NCBI GenBank assembly: GCA_024695935.1
Contig: JAILHH010000036.1
Span: forward strand, 1-59,723
From: Acetatifactor sp.
GTDB taxonomy: Bacteria > Bacillota > Clostridia > Lachnospirales > Lachnospiraceae
Length of the DNA stretch: 59,723 nt
Direction of reading: 5' to 3'
Part shown: piece by piece, positions 26,105-34,516 of the stretch
Layout: every line of letters starts with the position of its first letter
Position numbering within the stretch: position 1 is the first letter of the stretch
Program-made: the position numbers and the translations under genes
Notes under the pieces: model-generated
Databases searched by the model: none
The model's input: the letters and a program-made list of their open reading frames with translations, nothing else
What the model was told of the DNA's origin: nothing

Positions 26105-26977
26105 ATGAAGGTTGGTGTTATTGGTGCAGGTACCATGGGTCAGGGCATTGCAAAAGCATTCGCTCAGACAGAAGGCTATGAAGTTGCTCTCTGCGATATC
26201 AAGCAGGAGTGGGCTGAAGGTGGAAAAGACAAGATTGCAAAAGGTTATGCAAAGCTTGTAGAAAAAGGAAAAATGACACAGGAGACAGTTGATGCTATCC
26301 TTAGCAGAATCACTCCCGGTCTTAAAGAGAATCTTTGCGCTGACTGCGATCTCATCGTAGAGGCAGCATTTGAAAATATGGAAGTAAAGAAGACAACATT
26401 CAAGGAGCTTGACTCTATCGCTAAGCCTGAGTGTGTTTTCGCTTCAAACACATCATCACTTTCAATCACAGAGATCGGAAACGGACTTAACCGTCCCATG
26501 ATCGGTATGCACTTCTTTAACCCTGCAGACAGAATGAAGCTTGTAGAGGTTATCGCAGGTGTTAACACACCCGCTGAGACAGTTGACTGCATCAAGAAGA
26601 TCTCAGAGGAGATCGGAAAGACTCCCGTACAGGTTAACGAGGCGGCAGGTTTCGTAGTAAACCGTATCCTCATCCCCATGATCAACGAAGCAGCTTTCAT
26701 CAAAATGGAAGGCGTTTCAAATGTAGAAGGCATTGATGCAGCTATGAAGCTTGGTGCTAATCATCCCATGGGACCTCTTGAACTGGGTGACTTCATCGGT
26801 CTTGATATCTGCCTTGCAATCATGGATGTTCTTTACAATGAGACAGGCGATTCCAAGTATCGTGCATGCCCTCTTATCCGTAAGATGGTTCGTGGCGGTA
26901 ACCTTGGTAAAAAGGCAGGTAAGGGATTCTACGTATACAACGCAGACGGCACAAAGACACCTGTTGACGCTCAGTAA
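26105..26977 (+). CDS. hbd: 3-hydroxybutyryl-CoA dehydrogenase
   Basis: A 290-residue dehydrogenase that reduces acetoacetyl-CoA to 3-hydroxybutyryl-CoA. The N-terminal Rossmann motif GAGTMGQGIA, the SNTSSLSITEI strand, the catalytic His in MHFFNPADRMKLVE and the C-terminal dimer domain (LGANHPMGPLELGDFIGLD) are all standard. AAGGAGG precedes the start. The 104-bp gap to bcd holds an inverted repeat, TCGCATG-N10-CATGCGA (about 27012-27035), that might stabilise or process the transcript between segments. Confidence 0.96.
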   Translation: MKVGVIGAGTMGQGIAKAFAQTEGYEVALCDIKQEWAEGGKDKIAKGYAKLVEKGKMTQETVDAILSRITPGLKENLCADCDLIVEAAFENMEVKKTTFKELDSIAKPECVFASNTSSLSITEIGNGLNRPMIGMHFFNPADRMKLVEVIAGVNTPAETVDCIKKISEEIGKTPVQVNEAAGFVVNRILIPMINEAAFIKMEGVSNVEGIDAAMKLGANHPMGPLELGDFIGLDICLAIMDVLYNETGDSKYRACPLIRKMVRGGNLGKKAGKGFYVYNADGTKTPVDAQ

Positions 26978-27081
26978 TCACAGGTAAAAAGCGCTTCATT
27001 GGCGTTTGGTATTCGCATGGAAATATTTACATGCGATTCATATATGAAAAAACGTAATTTATATTTGGAGGATAATAAATC

Positions 27082-28269
27082 ATGGATTTTACTTTAAGCA
27101 AAGAACATGAAATGGCACGCTCTTTATTCAAAGAGTTTGCAGAAAATGAAGTAAAGCCTCTCGCTCAGGAGATCGATCAGGAGCATCGTTTCCCCAGAGA
27201 GACAGTTGACAAACTTGCAAAGTACGGATTCCTCGGAATTCCCGTAGACAAAGAGTATGGCGGACAGGGTTGTGACAACCTTACATACGCTATGTGTGTA
27301 GAGGAGCTTTCAAAGGTTTGCGGTACCACAGGCGTTATCGTATCAGCTCATACATCACTTTGCGTTGACCCCATTATGACCTTCGGTACAGAAGAGCAGA
27401 AGCAGAAATACGCTGTTCCTCTTGCAAAGGGTGAGAAGCTCGGTGCTTTCGGTCTTACAGAGCCCGGTGCAGGTACTGACGCTCAGGGTCAGCAGACAAA
27501 GGCTGTTCTTGACGGAGATGAGTGGGTATTAAACGGTTCAAAATGCTTCATCACAAACGGTAAGGAAGCAGACGTATATGTAGTATTTGCCGTAACAGGA
27601 AAGATCGAAAAGCGTGGCAAATTCATGAAAGAGATCTCTGCTTTCATCGTAGAAAAAGGAACACCCGGATTCACATTCGGTACAAAGGAAAACAAGATGG
27701 GTATCTGCGCATCTTCAACATATGAGCTTATCTTTACAGATTGCCGTATCCCCAAGGAAAACCTCCTCGGAGCACAGGGCAATGGTTTCAAGATCGCTAT
27801 GCACACTCTTGACGGCGGACGTATCGGTATCGCTTCACAGGCTCTTGGTCTTGCAGAGGGCGCTCTCGAGACAACAGTTGCTTATGTAAAAGAGAGAAAG
27901 CAGTTCGGCAGAACCATCGCTCAGCAGCAGAACACTCAGTTCCAGCTTGCTGATATGGCTACAAAGGTAGAGGCTGCAAAACTTCTTGTTTACAAGGCAG
28001 CTTGCAAAAAGGATGAGTATGTAAAGGATTGCAAGGCAACCGGAAAGCCTTCAAAGATCTCCTACTCAGTAGAGGCAGCTATGGCTAAGCTTTGCGCAGC
28101 AGAGGTTGCTATGGAAGTTACAACAAAGTGTGTACAGCTTCACGGCGGTTACGGTTACATCAAGGAGTACGATGTAGAGCGTATGATGCGTGATGCAAAG
28201 ATCACTGAGATCTACGAGGGAACTTCAGAAGTTCAGAGAATGGTAATCTCAGCTAATCTTCTTAAATAA
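27082..28269 (+). CDS. bcd: Butyryl-CoA dehydrogenase
   Basis: A 395-residue acyl-CoA dehydrogenase that reduces crotonyl-CoA to butyryl-CoA. It has FAD/substrate motifs GAFGLTEPGAGTDAQG and WVLNGSKCFITNG, and the catalytic Glu in TEIYEGTSEVQRMV (near residue 379). With the following EtfB and EtfA it should form the bifurcating Bcd-Etf complex, which couples crotonyl-CoA reduction by NADH to ferredoxin reduction; that property is known for clostridial homologues and inferred here. A small insertion (DEYVKDCKATGKPSKISYS) near residues 313-331 makes it slightly longer than classic Bcd. Confidence 0.95.
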   Translation: MDFTLSKEHEMARSLFKEFAENEVKPLAQEIDQEHRFPRETVDKLAKYGFLGIPVDKEYGGQGCDNLTYAMCVEELSKVCGTTGVIVSAHTSLCVDPIMTFGTEEQKQKYAVPLAKGEKLGAFGLTEPGAGTDAQGQQTKAVLDGDEWVLNGSKCFITNGKEADVYVVFAVTGKIEKRGKFMKEISAFIVEKGTPGFTFGTKENKMGICASSTYELIFTDCRIPKENLLGAQGNGFKIAMHTLDGGRIGIASQALGLAEGALETTVAYVKERKQFGRTIAQQQNTQFQLADMATKVEAAKLLVYKAACKKDEYVKDCKATGKPSKISYSVEAAMAKLCAAEVAMEVTTKCVQLHGGYGYIKEYDVERMMRDAKITEIYEGTSEVQRMVISANLLK

Positions 28270-28342
28270 GCTGACAAAGATGTTTTTTTAGGCAGTGTGA
28301 TTTACCAACATTTTTTTAAAATTATGAAGGAGAATAATACAG

Positions 28343-29128
28343 ATGAAGATTATAGTATGTATTAAACAGGTTCCCGATACAAAGGGCGGCGTTAAGTTTA
28401 ACCCTGACGGAACTCTTGATAGAGGAGCTATGCTTGCGATCATGAATCCTGATGACAAAGCAGGTCTTGAAGCAGCTCTCAGATTAAAAGATCAGTACGG
28501 CGCTGAGGTTACAGTTCTTACAATGGGTCTTCCCAAGGCAGCAGATGTTCTTCGCGAGGCAATCGCTATGGGTGCTGACAAGGGTGTCCTTGTAACAGAC
28601 AGAGTTTTAGGTGGAGCAGATACATGGGCAACATCAACAACAATTGCCGGTGCTATCAGAAATCTTGATTATGACCTCATCATCACAGGCCGTCAGGCTA
28701 TCGACGGAGATACAGCTCAGGTTGGTCCTCAGATCGCAGAGCACTTAGGACTTCCCGTTATCTCTTATGCACAGGATCTTAAAGTTGACGGAGACAAGGT
28801 TGTTGTTAAGCGTCAGTATGATGACGGTTATCATATGCTTGAGGTTAAGATGCCTGCACTTGTTACCGCACTTGCAGAATTAAACGATCCCCGTTACATG
28901 ACTCCCGGCGGAATCTTCGACGCCTGCAAGGCAGAGATCACCACATGGGGCCGTGCAGACTTAAAGGATGTTGATGATGCTAACCTTGGTCTTAAGGGTT
29001 CACCCACAAAGATCGCAAAGGCATCCGACAAGGTTCGTAAGGGCGCAGGTGAGAAGGTAACTCCCGAATCACCCGAAGATGCAGTAGCTTATATCGTTGG
29101 TAAGTTAAAAGAGAAGCATGTCATCTAA
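28343..29128 (+). CDS. etfB: Electron transfer flavoprotein, beta subunit
   Basis: A 261-residue EtfB with the N-terminal family pattern KIIVCIKQVPDTKGGVKFNP, VTVLTMGLPKAADVLREA, the nucleotide-binding DLIITGRQAIDGDTAQVGPQ and AEHLGLPVISYAQ. It pairs with EtfA encoded 33 bp later and with Bcd just upstream. In bifurcating complexes EtfB holds the FAD that accepts hydride from NADH; the position in a bcd operon supports that role. Confidence 0.96.
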   Translation: MKIIVCIKQVPDTKGGVKFNPDGTLDRGAMLAIMNPDDKAGLEAALRLKDQYGAEVTVLTMGLPKAADVLREAIAMGADKGVLVTDRVLGGADTWATSTTIAGAIRNLDYDLIITGRQAIDGDTAQVGPQIAEHLGLPVISYAQDLKVDGDKVVVKRQYDDGYHMLEVKMPALVTALAELNDPRYMTPGGIFDACKAEITTWGRADLKDVDDANLGLKGSPTKIAKASDKVRKGAGEKVTPESPEDAVAYIVGKLKEKHVI

Positions 29129-29161
29129 ATAACTTTTCGATTAAATAAGGAGATAATAACC

Positions 29162-30208
29162 ATGAATTTAGAAGAATATAAAGGCGTATATGTCTTCGCC
29201 CAGCAGGTAGACAATAAATTAAGCGGAATCGCTTTTGAGTTGGTTGGCGAAGCAAAGAGACTCGCTGCAAATCTTGAAACAAAAGAAGTTACAGCCGTAC
29301 TCATCGGTTCAGGTGTTAAAAACCTTGCCGATGAACTTGCAGAGTACGGTGCTGACAAGGTTATCCTTGTAGACGATCCTGAACTTAAGGATTACAGAAC
29401 AGAGCCCTATGCACATGCTCTTTCATCAGTTATCAATGAGTTCAAGCCCGAGATCATGCTTGTAGGTGCAACAGCGATCGGACGTGATCTTGGCCCTACA
29501 GTTTCAGCAAGAGTTCAGACAGGTCTTACTGCTGACTGTACACAGCTCGAGATCGGTGATTTCCCTCTCGTAGCAATTCCCGGACAGGAGCAGAAGCACA
29601 ATCAGCTTCTTATGACCCGTCCCGCATTCGGTGGTAACACAATCGCTACCATCGCTTGCCCCAACAACCGTCCTCAGATGGCTACAGTTCGTCCCGGTGT
29701 TATGCAGAAGCTTGAGCCCAAGAAGGGTGCAAAGGCAGAGGTAATCGAGTACAATCCCGGTTTCACGCCTAACAACAAATATGTAACTATCAAAGAGATC
29801 GTTAAGGCAGTTAACGATGTAGCTGATATCATGGATGCAAAGATCCTCGTATCCGGTGGCCGTGGAGTCGGTTCTGCAGAAAACTTCAAGCTCCTCGATG
29901 ATCTTGCTGCTGCAATCGGCGGAACAGTTTCATGTTCACGTGCAGTTGTTGATTCAGGCTGGAAGCCCAAGGATCTTCAGGTTGGTCAGACAGGAAAGAC
30001 TGTAAGACCCAACGTATATTTTGCAATCGGTATCTCAGGTGCTATCCAGCACGTTGCAGGTATGGAAGAGTCAGACATCATCATCGCTATCAACAAGGAT
30101 GAGGATGCTCCTATCTTTGATGTGGCTGACTACGGTATCGTAGGCGACCTCAACAAGATCGTTCCTCAGCTCACAGCAGCTATCAAGGCTGAGCTTGCAA
30201 ACAAATAA
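29162..30208 (+). CDS. etfA: Electron transfer flavoprotein, alpha subunit
   Basis: A 348-residue EtfA. The C-terminal FAD domain shows LVSGGRGVGSAENFKLLDDL, GGTVSCSRAVVDSGW, VGQTGKTVRPNVYFAIGISG and NKDEDAPIFDVADYGIVGD, all family signatures. There is no N-terminal ferredoxin domain, unlike some Etf alpha variants. Last gene of the butyryl-CoA operon, closed by a 12-bp-stem hairpin. The terminal enzymes Ptb and Buk are not here but 6.4 kb downstream, and no butyryl-CoA:acetate CoA-transferase is in the window. Confidence 0.96.
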   Translation: MNLEEYKGVYVFAQQVDNKLSGIAFELVGEAKRLAANLETKEVTAVLIGSGVKNLADELAEYGADKVILVDDPELKDYRTEPYAHALSSVINEFKPEIMLVGATAIGRDLGPTVSARVQTGLTADCTQLEIGDFPLVAIPGQEQKHNQLLMTRPAFGGNTIATIACPNNRPQMATVRPGVMQKLEPKKGAKAEVIEYNPGFTPNNKYVTIKEIVKAVNDVADIMDAKILVSGGRGVGSAENFKLLDDLAAAIGGTVSCSRAVVDSGWKPKDLQVGQTGKTVRPNVYFAIGISGAIQHVAGMEESDIIIAINKDEDAPIFDVADYGIVGDLNKIVPQLTAAIKAELANK

Positions 30209-30228
30209 TTGATCATACTTGATAAATG

Positions 30229-30257
30229 TAAAGGCGTGACTTTTTGTCACGCCTTTA
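30229..30257 (+). terminator. Hairpin terminator of the butyryl-CoA operon
   Basis: TAAAGGCGTGAC (30229-30240) pairs perfectly with GTCACGCCTTTA (30246-30257) around TTTTT. The distal arm ends in a short T stretch. Confidence 0.8.
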
Positions 30258-30266
30258 ATATTTCTC

Positions 30267-30296
30267 TAGACAAAAGTGTTTCAAGCATGCTATCAT
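30267..30296 (+). promoter_or_regulatory. Promoter of the antitoxin small RNA
   Basis: TAGACA (30267-30272), 18 bp and TATCAT (30291-30296). It points toward the toxin gene from its 3' side. Confidence 0.55.
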
Positions 30297-30302
30297 CTAG
30301 TT

Positions 30303-30387
30303 AAGAAAAGGCGCTACCGCGATGACGGTTGCCTGATTAATCGGTAAGAAAAATAACCGCCAGGTACAGGCTGGCGGTTATTTTTTT
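30303..30387 (+). ncRNA. Candidate antitoxin small RNA (type I system)
   Basis: An ~85-nt transcript is predicted from promoter to terminator with no ORF inside. It can fold a first hairpin (GGC..ACCG with CGGT..GCC, 30310-30333) and ends in a strong terminator: AAATAACCGCCA (30351-30362) pairs with TGGCGGTTATTT (30372-30383), then T-run. The terminator stem contains the toxin stop codon, so the two convergent RNAs overlap there. AACCGCCA at 30355-30362 is repeated directly at 30558-30565, inside the toxin mRNA leader on the other strand, giving a second possible pairing site. The layout matches TxpA/RatA and Fst-type loci. Confidence 0.55.
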
Positions 30388-30482
30388 GTGGTCTTATTGC
30401 TGTTAGAACCAATTGCATATCCAAGACCAAAAGAGGTTAAGCAGAAACTAAGTACTGCAATCAAGTCAACAATTGAGAGCAT
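30378..30482 (-). CDS. Small hydrophobic type I toxin-like peptide, 34 aa
   Basis: ATG 30482 is preceded by a strong GGAAAGGAGG site. The peptide MLSIVDLIAVLSFCLTSFGL continues GYAIGSNSNKTTKK: one membrane-spanning segment (about 3-25) and a short basic tail. This is the pattern of Gram-positive holin-like/TxpA-type toxins (Hol_Tox), which damage the membrane when over-expressed. Its own promoter lies at 30613-30641, leaving an untranslated leader of about 120 nt that can fold and may mask the ribosome site. A convergent small RNA gene overlaps the 3' end. Upstream in-frame codons to 30641 are open but have no ribosome site. Confidence 0.65.
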   Translation of the reverse strand: MLSIVDLIAVLSFCLTSFGLGYAIGSNSNKTTKK

Positions 30483-30612
30483 AAGCAGAGTCCTCCTTTC
30501 CACTAGATTCCCGAAGGTTTCTATGTGATCGGAGCTATTAACTCTCCGCAAAAAGCAAACCGCCATCAGCACGTCAAAGTGTGGTAGCGCCTGAGGAAAT
30601 ATCCTCAAATTC

Positions 30613-30641
30613 ATTATAACGAACAAATGTTCGGAAATCAA
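30613..30641 (-). promoter_or_regulatory. Promoter of the toxin mRNA
   Basis: On the minus strand, TTGATT (30641-30636), 17 bp and TATAAT (30618-30613). The mRNA would start near 30606 with a hairpin GAGGATATTTCCTC at its 5' end. Confidence 0.65.
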
Positions 30642-30654
30642 TACAAGAAATAAT

Positions 30655-30689
30655 AAAAGCCCATAACATTTTATGCTATGGGCTTTTTT
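30655..30689. terminator. Bidirectional hairpin terminator
   Basis: AAAAGCCCATA (30655-30665) pairs with TATGGGCTTTT (30677-30687) with T-runs on both strands. It separates the toxin promoter from the HTH remnant. Confidence 0.7.
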
Positions 30690-30698
30690 GCGAGCATA

Positions 30699-30782
30699 TT
30701 ATTCTTTTACTTCAGAAATATGAGTTAAAATCTTATCTACATCACAGTCAAGGATATTGCAGAGTGTGAGTTTCCGGCCTAT
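30699..30782 (-). pseudogene. C-terminal remnant of a Cro/C1-type HTH regulator
   Basis: On the minus strand the frame ends with IGRKLTLCNILDCDVDKILT then HISEVKE and a stop. This is the usual C-terminal helix pattern of small XRE/Cro-type regulators (x-LCxILxCDVxxIL). The upstream part of the gene is gone: the frame continues into the hairpin repeat at 30783-30904 and meets a stop at 30876-30878, and no ribosome site is present. It looks like a regulator gene truncated by, or rejoined to, the repeat. Confidence 0.5.
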
Positions 30783-30904
30783 GATTTTCATCAGAAGCGG
30801 GTCCTGTCTGCAGGGCGCCAGTCGCTCAAACAGTCCTCGACGCTTCGCGTCTGCGGAACTCGCTTGGTGGCATCCCTACAGCCTCCCACTTCTTTCTGAA
30901 AATC
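30783..30904. repeat. 122-bp hairpin element with terminal inverted repeats (element C)
   Basis: The ends are imperfect inverted repeats: GATTTTCATCAGAAGCGGG (30783-30801) against CCCACTTCTTTCTGAAAATC (30885-30904). Inside is a stem in which GACGC and GCGTC arms (about 30839-30851) are flanked by GTCC and GGAAC. The body is more GC-rich than its surroundings. No transposase is encoded, so it would be a MITE-like or palindromic-unit repeat. I recall similar sequence around Lachnospiraceae genes but could not search. Confidence 0.5.
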
Positions 30905-30995
30905 AAAAATCCGGATAATTAAAGCCTGTTGTACCTTTATTTGGTTAAGAAGATAACAATCGTTAATATAGCCACCCCAAATTAAGTGGAATATG

Positions 30996-31004
30996 TGTTA
31001 TAAT
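30996..31004 (+). promoter_or_regulatory. Extended -10 promoter of the YbaK gene
   Basis: TGTTATAAT is an extended -10 box without a clear -35 element, 30 bp before the start codon. Confidence 0.5.
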
Positions 31005-31033
31005 AGGCTGAGTATATTTTTGAGGGAAAGTAC

Positions 31034-31528
31034 ATGGCAAAGGCAAAAGATAAAGACGTAAAGACAAATGCTATGAGGATTTTAGAAAGCCTGGGGATCG
31101 AATTTGAGCACTCATCCTACGAGGCGGGAGAATTCGTGGACGGCATAGCAACAGCGGATAAACTGGGGCTTCCCCATGAGGAGGTTTTCAAGACCCTGGT
31201 AACTGTGGGAGCCAGCAAAAATTATTACGTGTTCGTGATCCCCATCGAAGCGGAACTTGATATGAAAAAAGCTGCCAAGTCCGTGGGAGAAAAGAACGTG
31301 GAGATGATCCATGTAAAGGATATCACCGCGGTCACGGGATATATCAGAGGCGGTTGCACTTCCATAGGCATGAAAAAGCAGTATGTCACAAGGGTTGATG
31401 AAATTGCTCAGATATATGATAAAATATATGTGAGCGCCGGAAAGATCGGTGCACAGATCAGATTAAAGCCCGAGGATCTGTTAAGGGCTAACGGCGGTGA
31501 ATTCGCTGACATAACAAAAGAAATGTAG
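31034..31528 (+). CDS. ybaK: YbaK/EbsC-type aminoacyl-tRNA deacylase
   Basis: A 164-residue editing enzyme that hydrolyses mischarged Cys-tRNA(Pro) in trans. Family signatures are the N-terminal ESLGIEFEHSSYE, EVFKTLVTVG with the conserved Lys-Thr-Leu, FVIPIEAELDMKKAAK, and VTGYIRGGCTSIGMKK with the GG(C)xSPxG-type loop. Length fits stand-alone YbaK. GAGGGAAAG precedes the ATG. Single gene with its own promoter, 107 bp before a CDF transporter. Confidence 0.93.
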   Translation: MAKAKDKDVKTNAMRILESLGIEFEHSSYEAGEFVDGIATADKLGLPHEEVFKTLVTVGASKNYYVFVIPIEAELDMKKAAKSVGEKNVEMIHVKDITAVTGYIRGGCTSIGMKKQYVTRVDEIAQIYDKIYVSAGKIGAQIRLKPEDLLRANGGEFADITKEM

Positions 31529-31635
31529 TGTGTAAACAGATTTTTTTAATGTAGTAATATTCATTTGAATAAAAACTGTATGAGATCAGATTCTTAAGTA
31601 AATACAGATAAAACAATATATAAGCGGAGGAAAAC

Positions 31636-32757
31636 ATGAACGAATCAAAGGACAGGATCAAGATCATATTTACAACAAGTATTGTCGGTATCGTGGTAAA
31701 CGTAGTTCTGGCTGCGTTTAAAGCTATAATCGGAATTATTTCAAACTCGATAGCCATCGTACTTGACGGAGTAAACAATCTGGCGGATGCCACATCGAGC
31801 CTTATCACCATAATCGGTGCAGCTCTTGCGGGAAAGCCTGCGGACAGAAAACATCCCTTTGGATACGGCAGGATAGAATACCTGTCAGCTCTTATCATTT
31901 CAGTGATAGTAACGTACGCCGGAATCACAGCATTTGTGGAATCCGTTAAAAAGATAATTCACCCTGAGGAAGCAGATTACTCAACTGTTTCAATCATCAT
32001 TCTGATCGTTGCGGTTATCGCCAAATTCCTCCTTGCAACATACACGAAGGCCCAGGGTAAAAAAGCAAACTCCGATTCGCTTATCGCTTCCGGAAGTGAG
32101 GCGCTGCTGGACGTTACGGTCTCTGTGGCAACAATTGTGGCCGCTGTGATCTTTATCTTTACAAGAGTAAATCTCGAACCCTATCTTGCAGCCGGAATCG
32201 CTATTATCATCGTAAAAACCGGTGTGGATCTGTTGATAGAGACTATTTCCAAGATCCTTGGAGAGCCTCTGGAACTTTCCATGGTGCTTGATATCAAAAA
32301 AGAGATAAAGACATTTGAAGGCGTAAGAGGAGCCTACGACCTTGTGACCAACAATTACGGTCCGGATCTTTTTACCGCCTCCGTACATATCGAGGTTGAT
32401 GAAAACCTGAAAGCCTCTGAGATCGACACCCTCTCAAGAAAGATATCCGATCATATCTATGAAAAGTACGGAATCTATCTGGTGGCAGTGGGTGTTTATT
32501 CAAAGAATACCTCGGATGTCAAGGCGAGAGAGATTGAGGAAGCCATCATCAAAAAGGCCTTTGAACAGCAGTATGTTAAGGGTATTCACGGCTTTTATAT
32601 GAATGAGGAAGAAAAAAAGATAAGCTTTGACTTGGTGATCAGTCTTGATTCAAAGGACAGAAGACAGAGCCATACGGACGCTGTTGATGCCATAAAGGCA
32701 GACTATCCCGGATACATATTTGACGTGGGACTTGATACGGATCTGAACGAAGTCTGA
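31636..32757 (+). CDS. Cation diffusion facilitator (CDF) metal transporter
   Basis: A 373-residue proton-coupled divalent-metal exporter. The N-terminal half has about six membrane helices with the CDF signature SNSIAIVLDGVNNLADATSS and HPFGYGRIEYLSALI. The cytoplasmic ferredoxin-like C-terminal domain (about 215-290) is present, followed by an extra ~80-residue domain (about 295-373) rich in charged residues and His-poor, as seen in many Clostridial CDF proteins. The metal (Zn, Mn or Fe) cannot be assigned: the usual HxxxD pair is replaced by DxxxN/D here. GGAGG precedes the start. Confidence 0.9.
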   Translation: MNESKDRIKIIFTTSIVGIVVNVVLAAFKAIIGIISNSIAIVLDGVNNLADATSSLITIIGAALAGKPADRKHPFGYGRIEYLSALIISVIVTYAGITAFVESVKKIIHPEEADYSTVSIIILIVAVIAKFLLATYTKAQGKKANSDSLIASGSEALLDVTVSVATIVAAVIFIFTRVNLEPYLAAGIAIIIVKTGVDLLIETISKILGEPLELSMVLDIKKEIKTFEGVRGAYDLVTNNYGPDLFTASVHIEVDENLKASEIDTLSRKISDHIYEKYGIYLVAVGVYSKNTSDVKAREIEEAIIKKAFEQQYVKGIHGFYMNEEEKKISFDLVISLDSKDRRQSHTDAVDAIKADYPGYIFDVGLDTDLNEV

Positions 32758-32800
32758 TAAGATATTTGATCCAATAAATGTCCATGGACGGAGAGGCAAG

Positions 32801-33448
32801 ATGAAGAGAAATGTTTCCCTGGAGGAAATATCGGACGGAAAACTTTATACGGCAAATGACATGGTAAAAGCGGACTGTCACGGCTGCATCGGATGTCATA
32901 CCTGTTGTACGGGCATGGGGGATTCCATATTGTTGGACCCATATGACGTGTATAACCTTACGGTCAATCTCCGGGTGCCTTTTATGGCGCTTCTTGAAAA
33001 ATATGTGGCGCTTGGCGTGGCAGATGGGGTGATATTACCGCATCTTATGATGACGGGACAGGATGAAAGCTGTAATTTCCTTGGCAGTGACGGCAGGTGT
33101 ATAATCCACTCTTTCAGACCCGGTATCTGCAGGCTTTTCCCCCTTGGAAGAGTATACGAAAACGGAGACTTTAAGTATTTTCTCCAGACCGGTGAATGCA
33201 CATATAAAAATCCTACAAAAGTAAAGGTGTCAAAGTGGATCGATATTAAAAATACAAAAGAAAATCATGATTTTGTATTAAAGTGGCATGATTTATTGGA
33301 GAGCGTCAGAGAAAATATAAAGTCTGAGACCAATCCCGAAAATATCAAGGCTATAAACATGAAGGTTTTGACTTCATTTTTTATGACCCCGTATGAAGAG
33401 GAAAGAGATTTTTATCCACAGTTTAATGAGAGACTTAGGAGTTTCTGA
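32801..33448 (+). CDS. YkgJ-family cysteine-cluster protein
   Basis: A 215-residue protein with the YkgJ/CxxCxxCC pattern. It has CHGCIGCHTCC near the N terminus, then a conserved DPYDVYNL, NFLGSDGRCIIHSFRPGICR, FPLGR and a late CTY. These cysteines probably bind a zinc ion or an iron-sulphur cluster; the function of the family is not established. It follows the CDF gene by 43 bp and may be cotranscribed, which would fit a metal-related role. Confidence 0.88.
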   Translation: MKRNVSLEEISDGKLYTANDMVKADCHGCIGCHTCCTGMGDSILLDPYDVYNLTVNLRVPFMALLEKYVALGVADGVILPHLMMTGQDESCNFLGSDGRCIIHSFRPGICRLFPLGRVYENGDFKYFLQTGECTYKNPTKVKVSKWIDIKNTKENHDFVLKWHDLLESVRENIKSETNPENIKAINMKVLTSFFMTPYEEERDFYPQFNERLRSF

Positions 33449-33506
33449 CCTTGTATTTCCTGCTCGGGCAATATATTAATTTAGTTTTAAGATGAGCTTT
33501 CCTTCG

Positions 33507-33534
33507 TTGAAGGAGGGGAAGTTTATGCTATAAT
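33507..33534 (+). promoter_or_regulatory. Promoter of the polyprenyl-type glycosyltransferase gene
   Basis: TTGAAG (33507-33512), 16 bp and TATAAT (33529-33534). The in-frame ATG at 33533 lies in the -10 box, so translation must begin at ATG 33569. Confidence 0.65.
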
Positions 33535-33568
33535 GTTTTTGATAAAAATAGGATTTAGGAGCATTTTG

Positions 33569-34516
33569 ATGGACAAGATCGCGGTTTTGATACCCTGTTA
33601 CAATGAGGCAAAGACAATTGAAAAGGTGGTCAACGATGTAAAAAAATACCTGCCAAAAGCGGTCGTTTACGTATATGACAATAATTCCACGGACGGCACG
33701 GCGGAAATCGCCAAAAACGCCGGAGCAGTGGTAAGGTATGAATACAAGCAGGGCAAGGGAAATGTGATCCGCAGGATGTTCAGGGAGATCAATGCAAAAT
33801 GCTATCTCATGATAGACGGTGATGATACATATCCTCTTGAATCTGCCGAAGAGATGGTAGACCTGGTGCTAAACAAAAATTCCGACATGGTGGTGGGAGA
33901 CAGACTTTCGTCCACATATTTTACGGAAAATAAGCGTCCTTTTCACAATTTTGGCAATTCTCTCATGCGCTGGGGCATCAACAGACTCTTTAAATCTGAT
34001 ATAAAGGACATCATGACGGGCTACAGGGCCTTTTCCTATGAATTTGTAAAGACTTTCCCCGTCTTTTCAAAGGGATTCGAGATAGAGACGGAGATGACCA
34101 TACATGCAGTAAATTACGGCATGCAGGTCGATAATGTGGTTGTGACCTACAGGGACAGACCCGAGGGAAGCGTGTCAAAGCTTAATACTTTTTCGGATGG
34201 CTTTAAGGTCATCAGAAAAATGCTTCAGCTATATAAAAATTACAAGCCAATGCAATTTTTCGGAATAATGGCTGCATGCTTTTGGCTGGTGGCGCTGATA
34301 CTCATGGTGCCCATTTTCATAACATATTTTGAGACCGGGCTGGTACCCAGATTCCCCACTCTTATCGCCAGCGGATTTGTGGCTCTTGCGGGAATACAGT
34401 CCTTCTTTTCAGGAATGATCCTGCAGGTCCTTGCCGCAAAGGATAAGAGAGATTTTGAATACAGGCTGATGCGTGTGTCAAAGAACAAGTCCAAGACAAA
34501 CGGAAAATCAAAATAA
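33569..34516 (+). CDS. Family 2 glycosyltransferase (dolichyl/undecaprenyl-phosphate type)
   Basis: A 315-residue GT-A enzyme with two C-terminal membrane helices (about 230-255, 265-290). The catalytic features are VLIPCYNEAKTIEKVV, YDNNSTDGTAEIA, the DxD in MIDGDDTYP and MTGYRAFS. Homologues transfer sugar to a polyprenyl phosphate carrier or glycosylate envelope lipids. The start at ATG 33569 has AGGAG upstream. Convergent with the phosphatase gene; a bidirectional hairpin lies between them. Confidence 0.9.
   Translation: MDKIAVLIPCYNEAKTIEKVVNDVKKYLPKAVVYVYDNNSTDGTAEIAKNAGAVVRYEYKQGKGNVIRRMFREINAKCYLMIDGDDTYPLESAEEMVDLVLNKNSDMVVGDRLSSTYFTENKRPFHNFGNSLMRWGINRLFKSDIKDIMTGYRAFSYEFVKTFPVFSKGFEIETEMTIHAVNYGMQVDNVVVTYRDRPEGSVSKLNTFSDGFKVIRKMLQLYKNYKPMQFFGIMAACFWLVALILMVPIFITYFETGLVPRFPTLIASGFVALAGIQSFFSGMILQVLAAKDKRDFEYRLMRVSKNKSKTNGKSK

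Noticed and set aside
30378-30641. 87-residue version of the toxin-like ORF
   Set aside because: The upstream part covers the promoter and leader, lacks a ribosome site and is not hydrophobic. The GGAAAGGAGG site points to ATG 30482.
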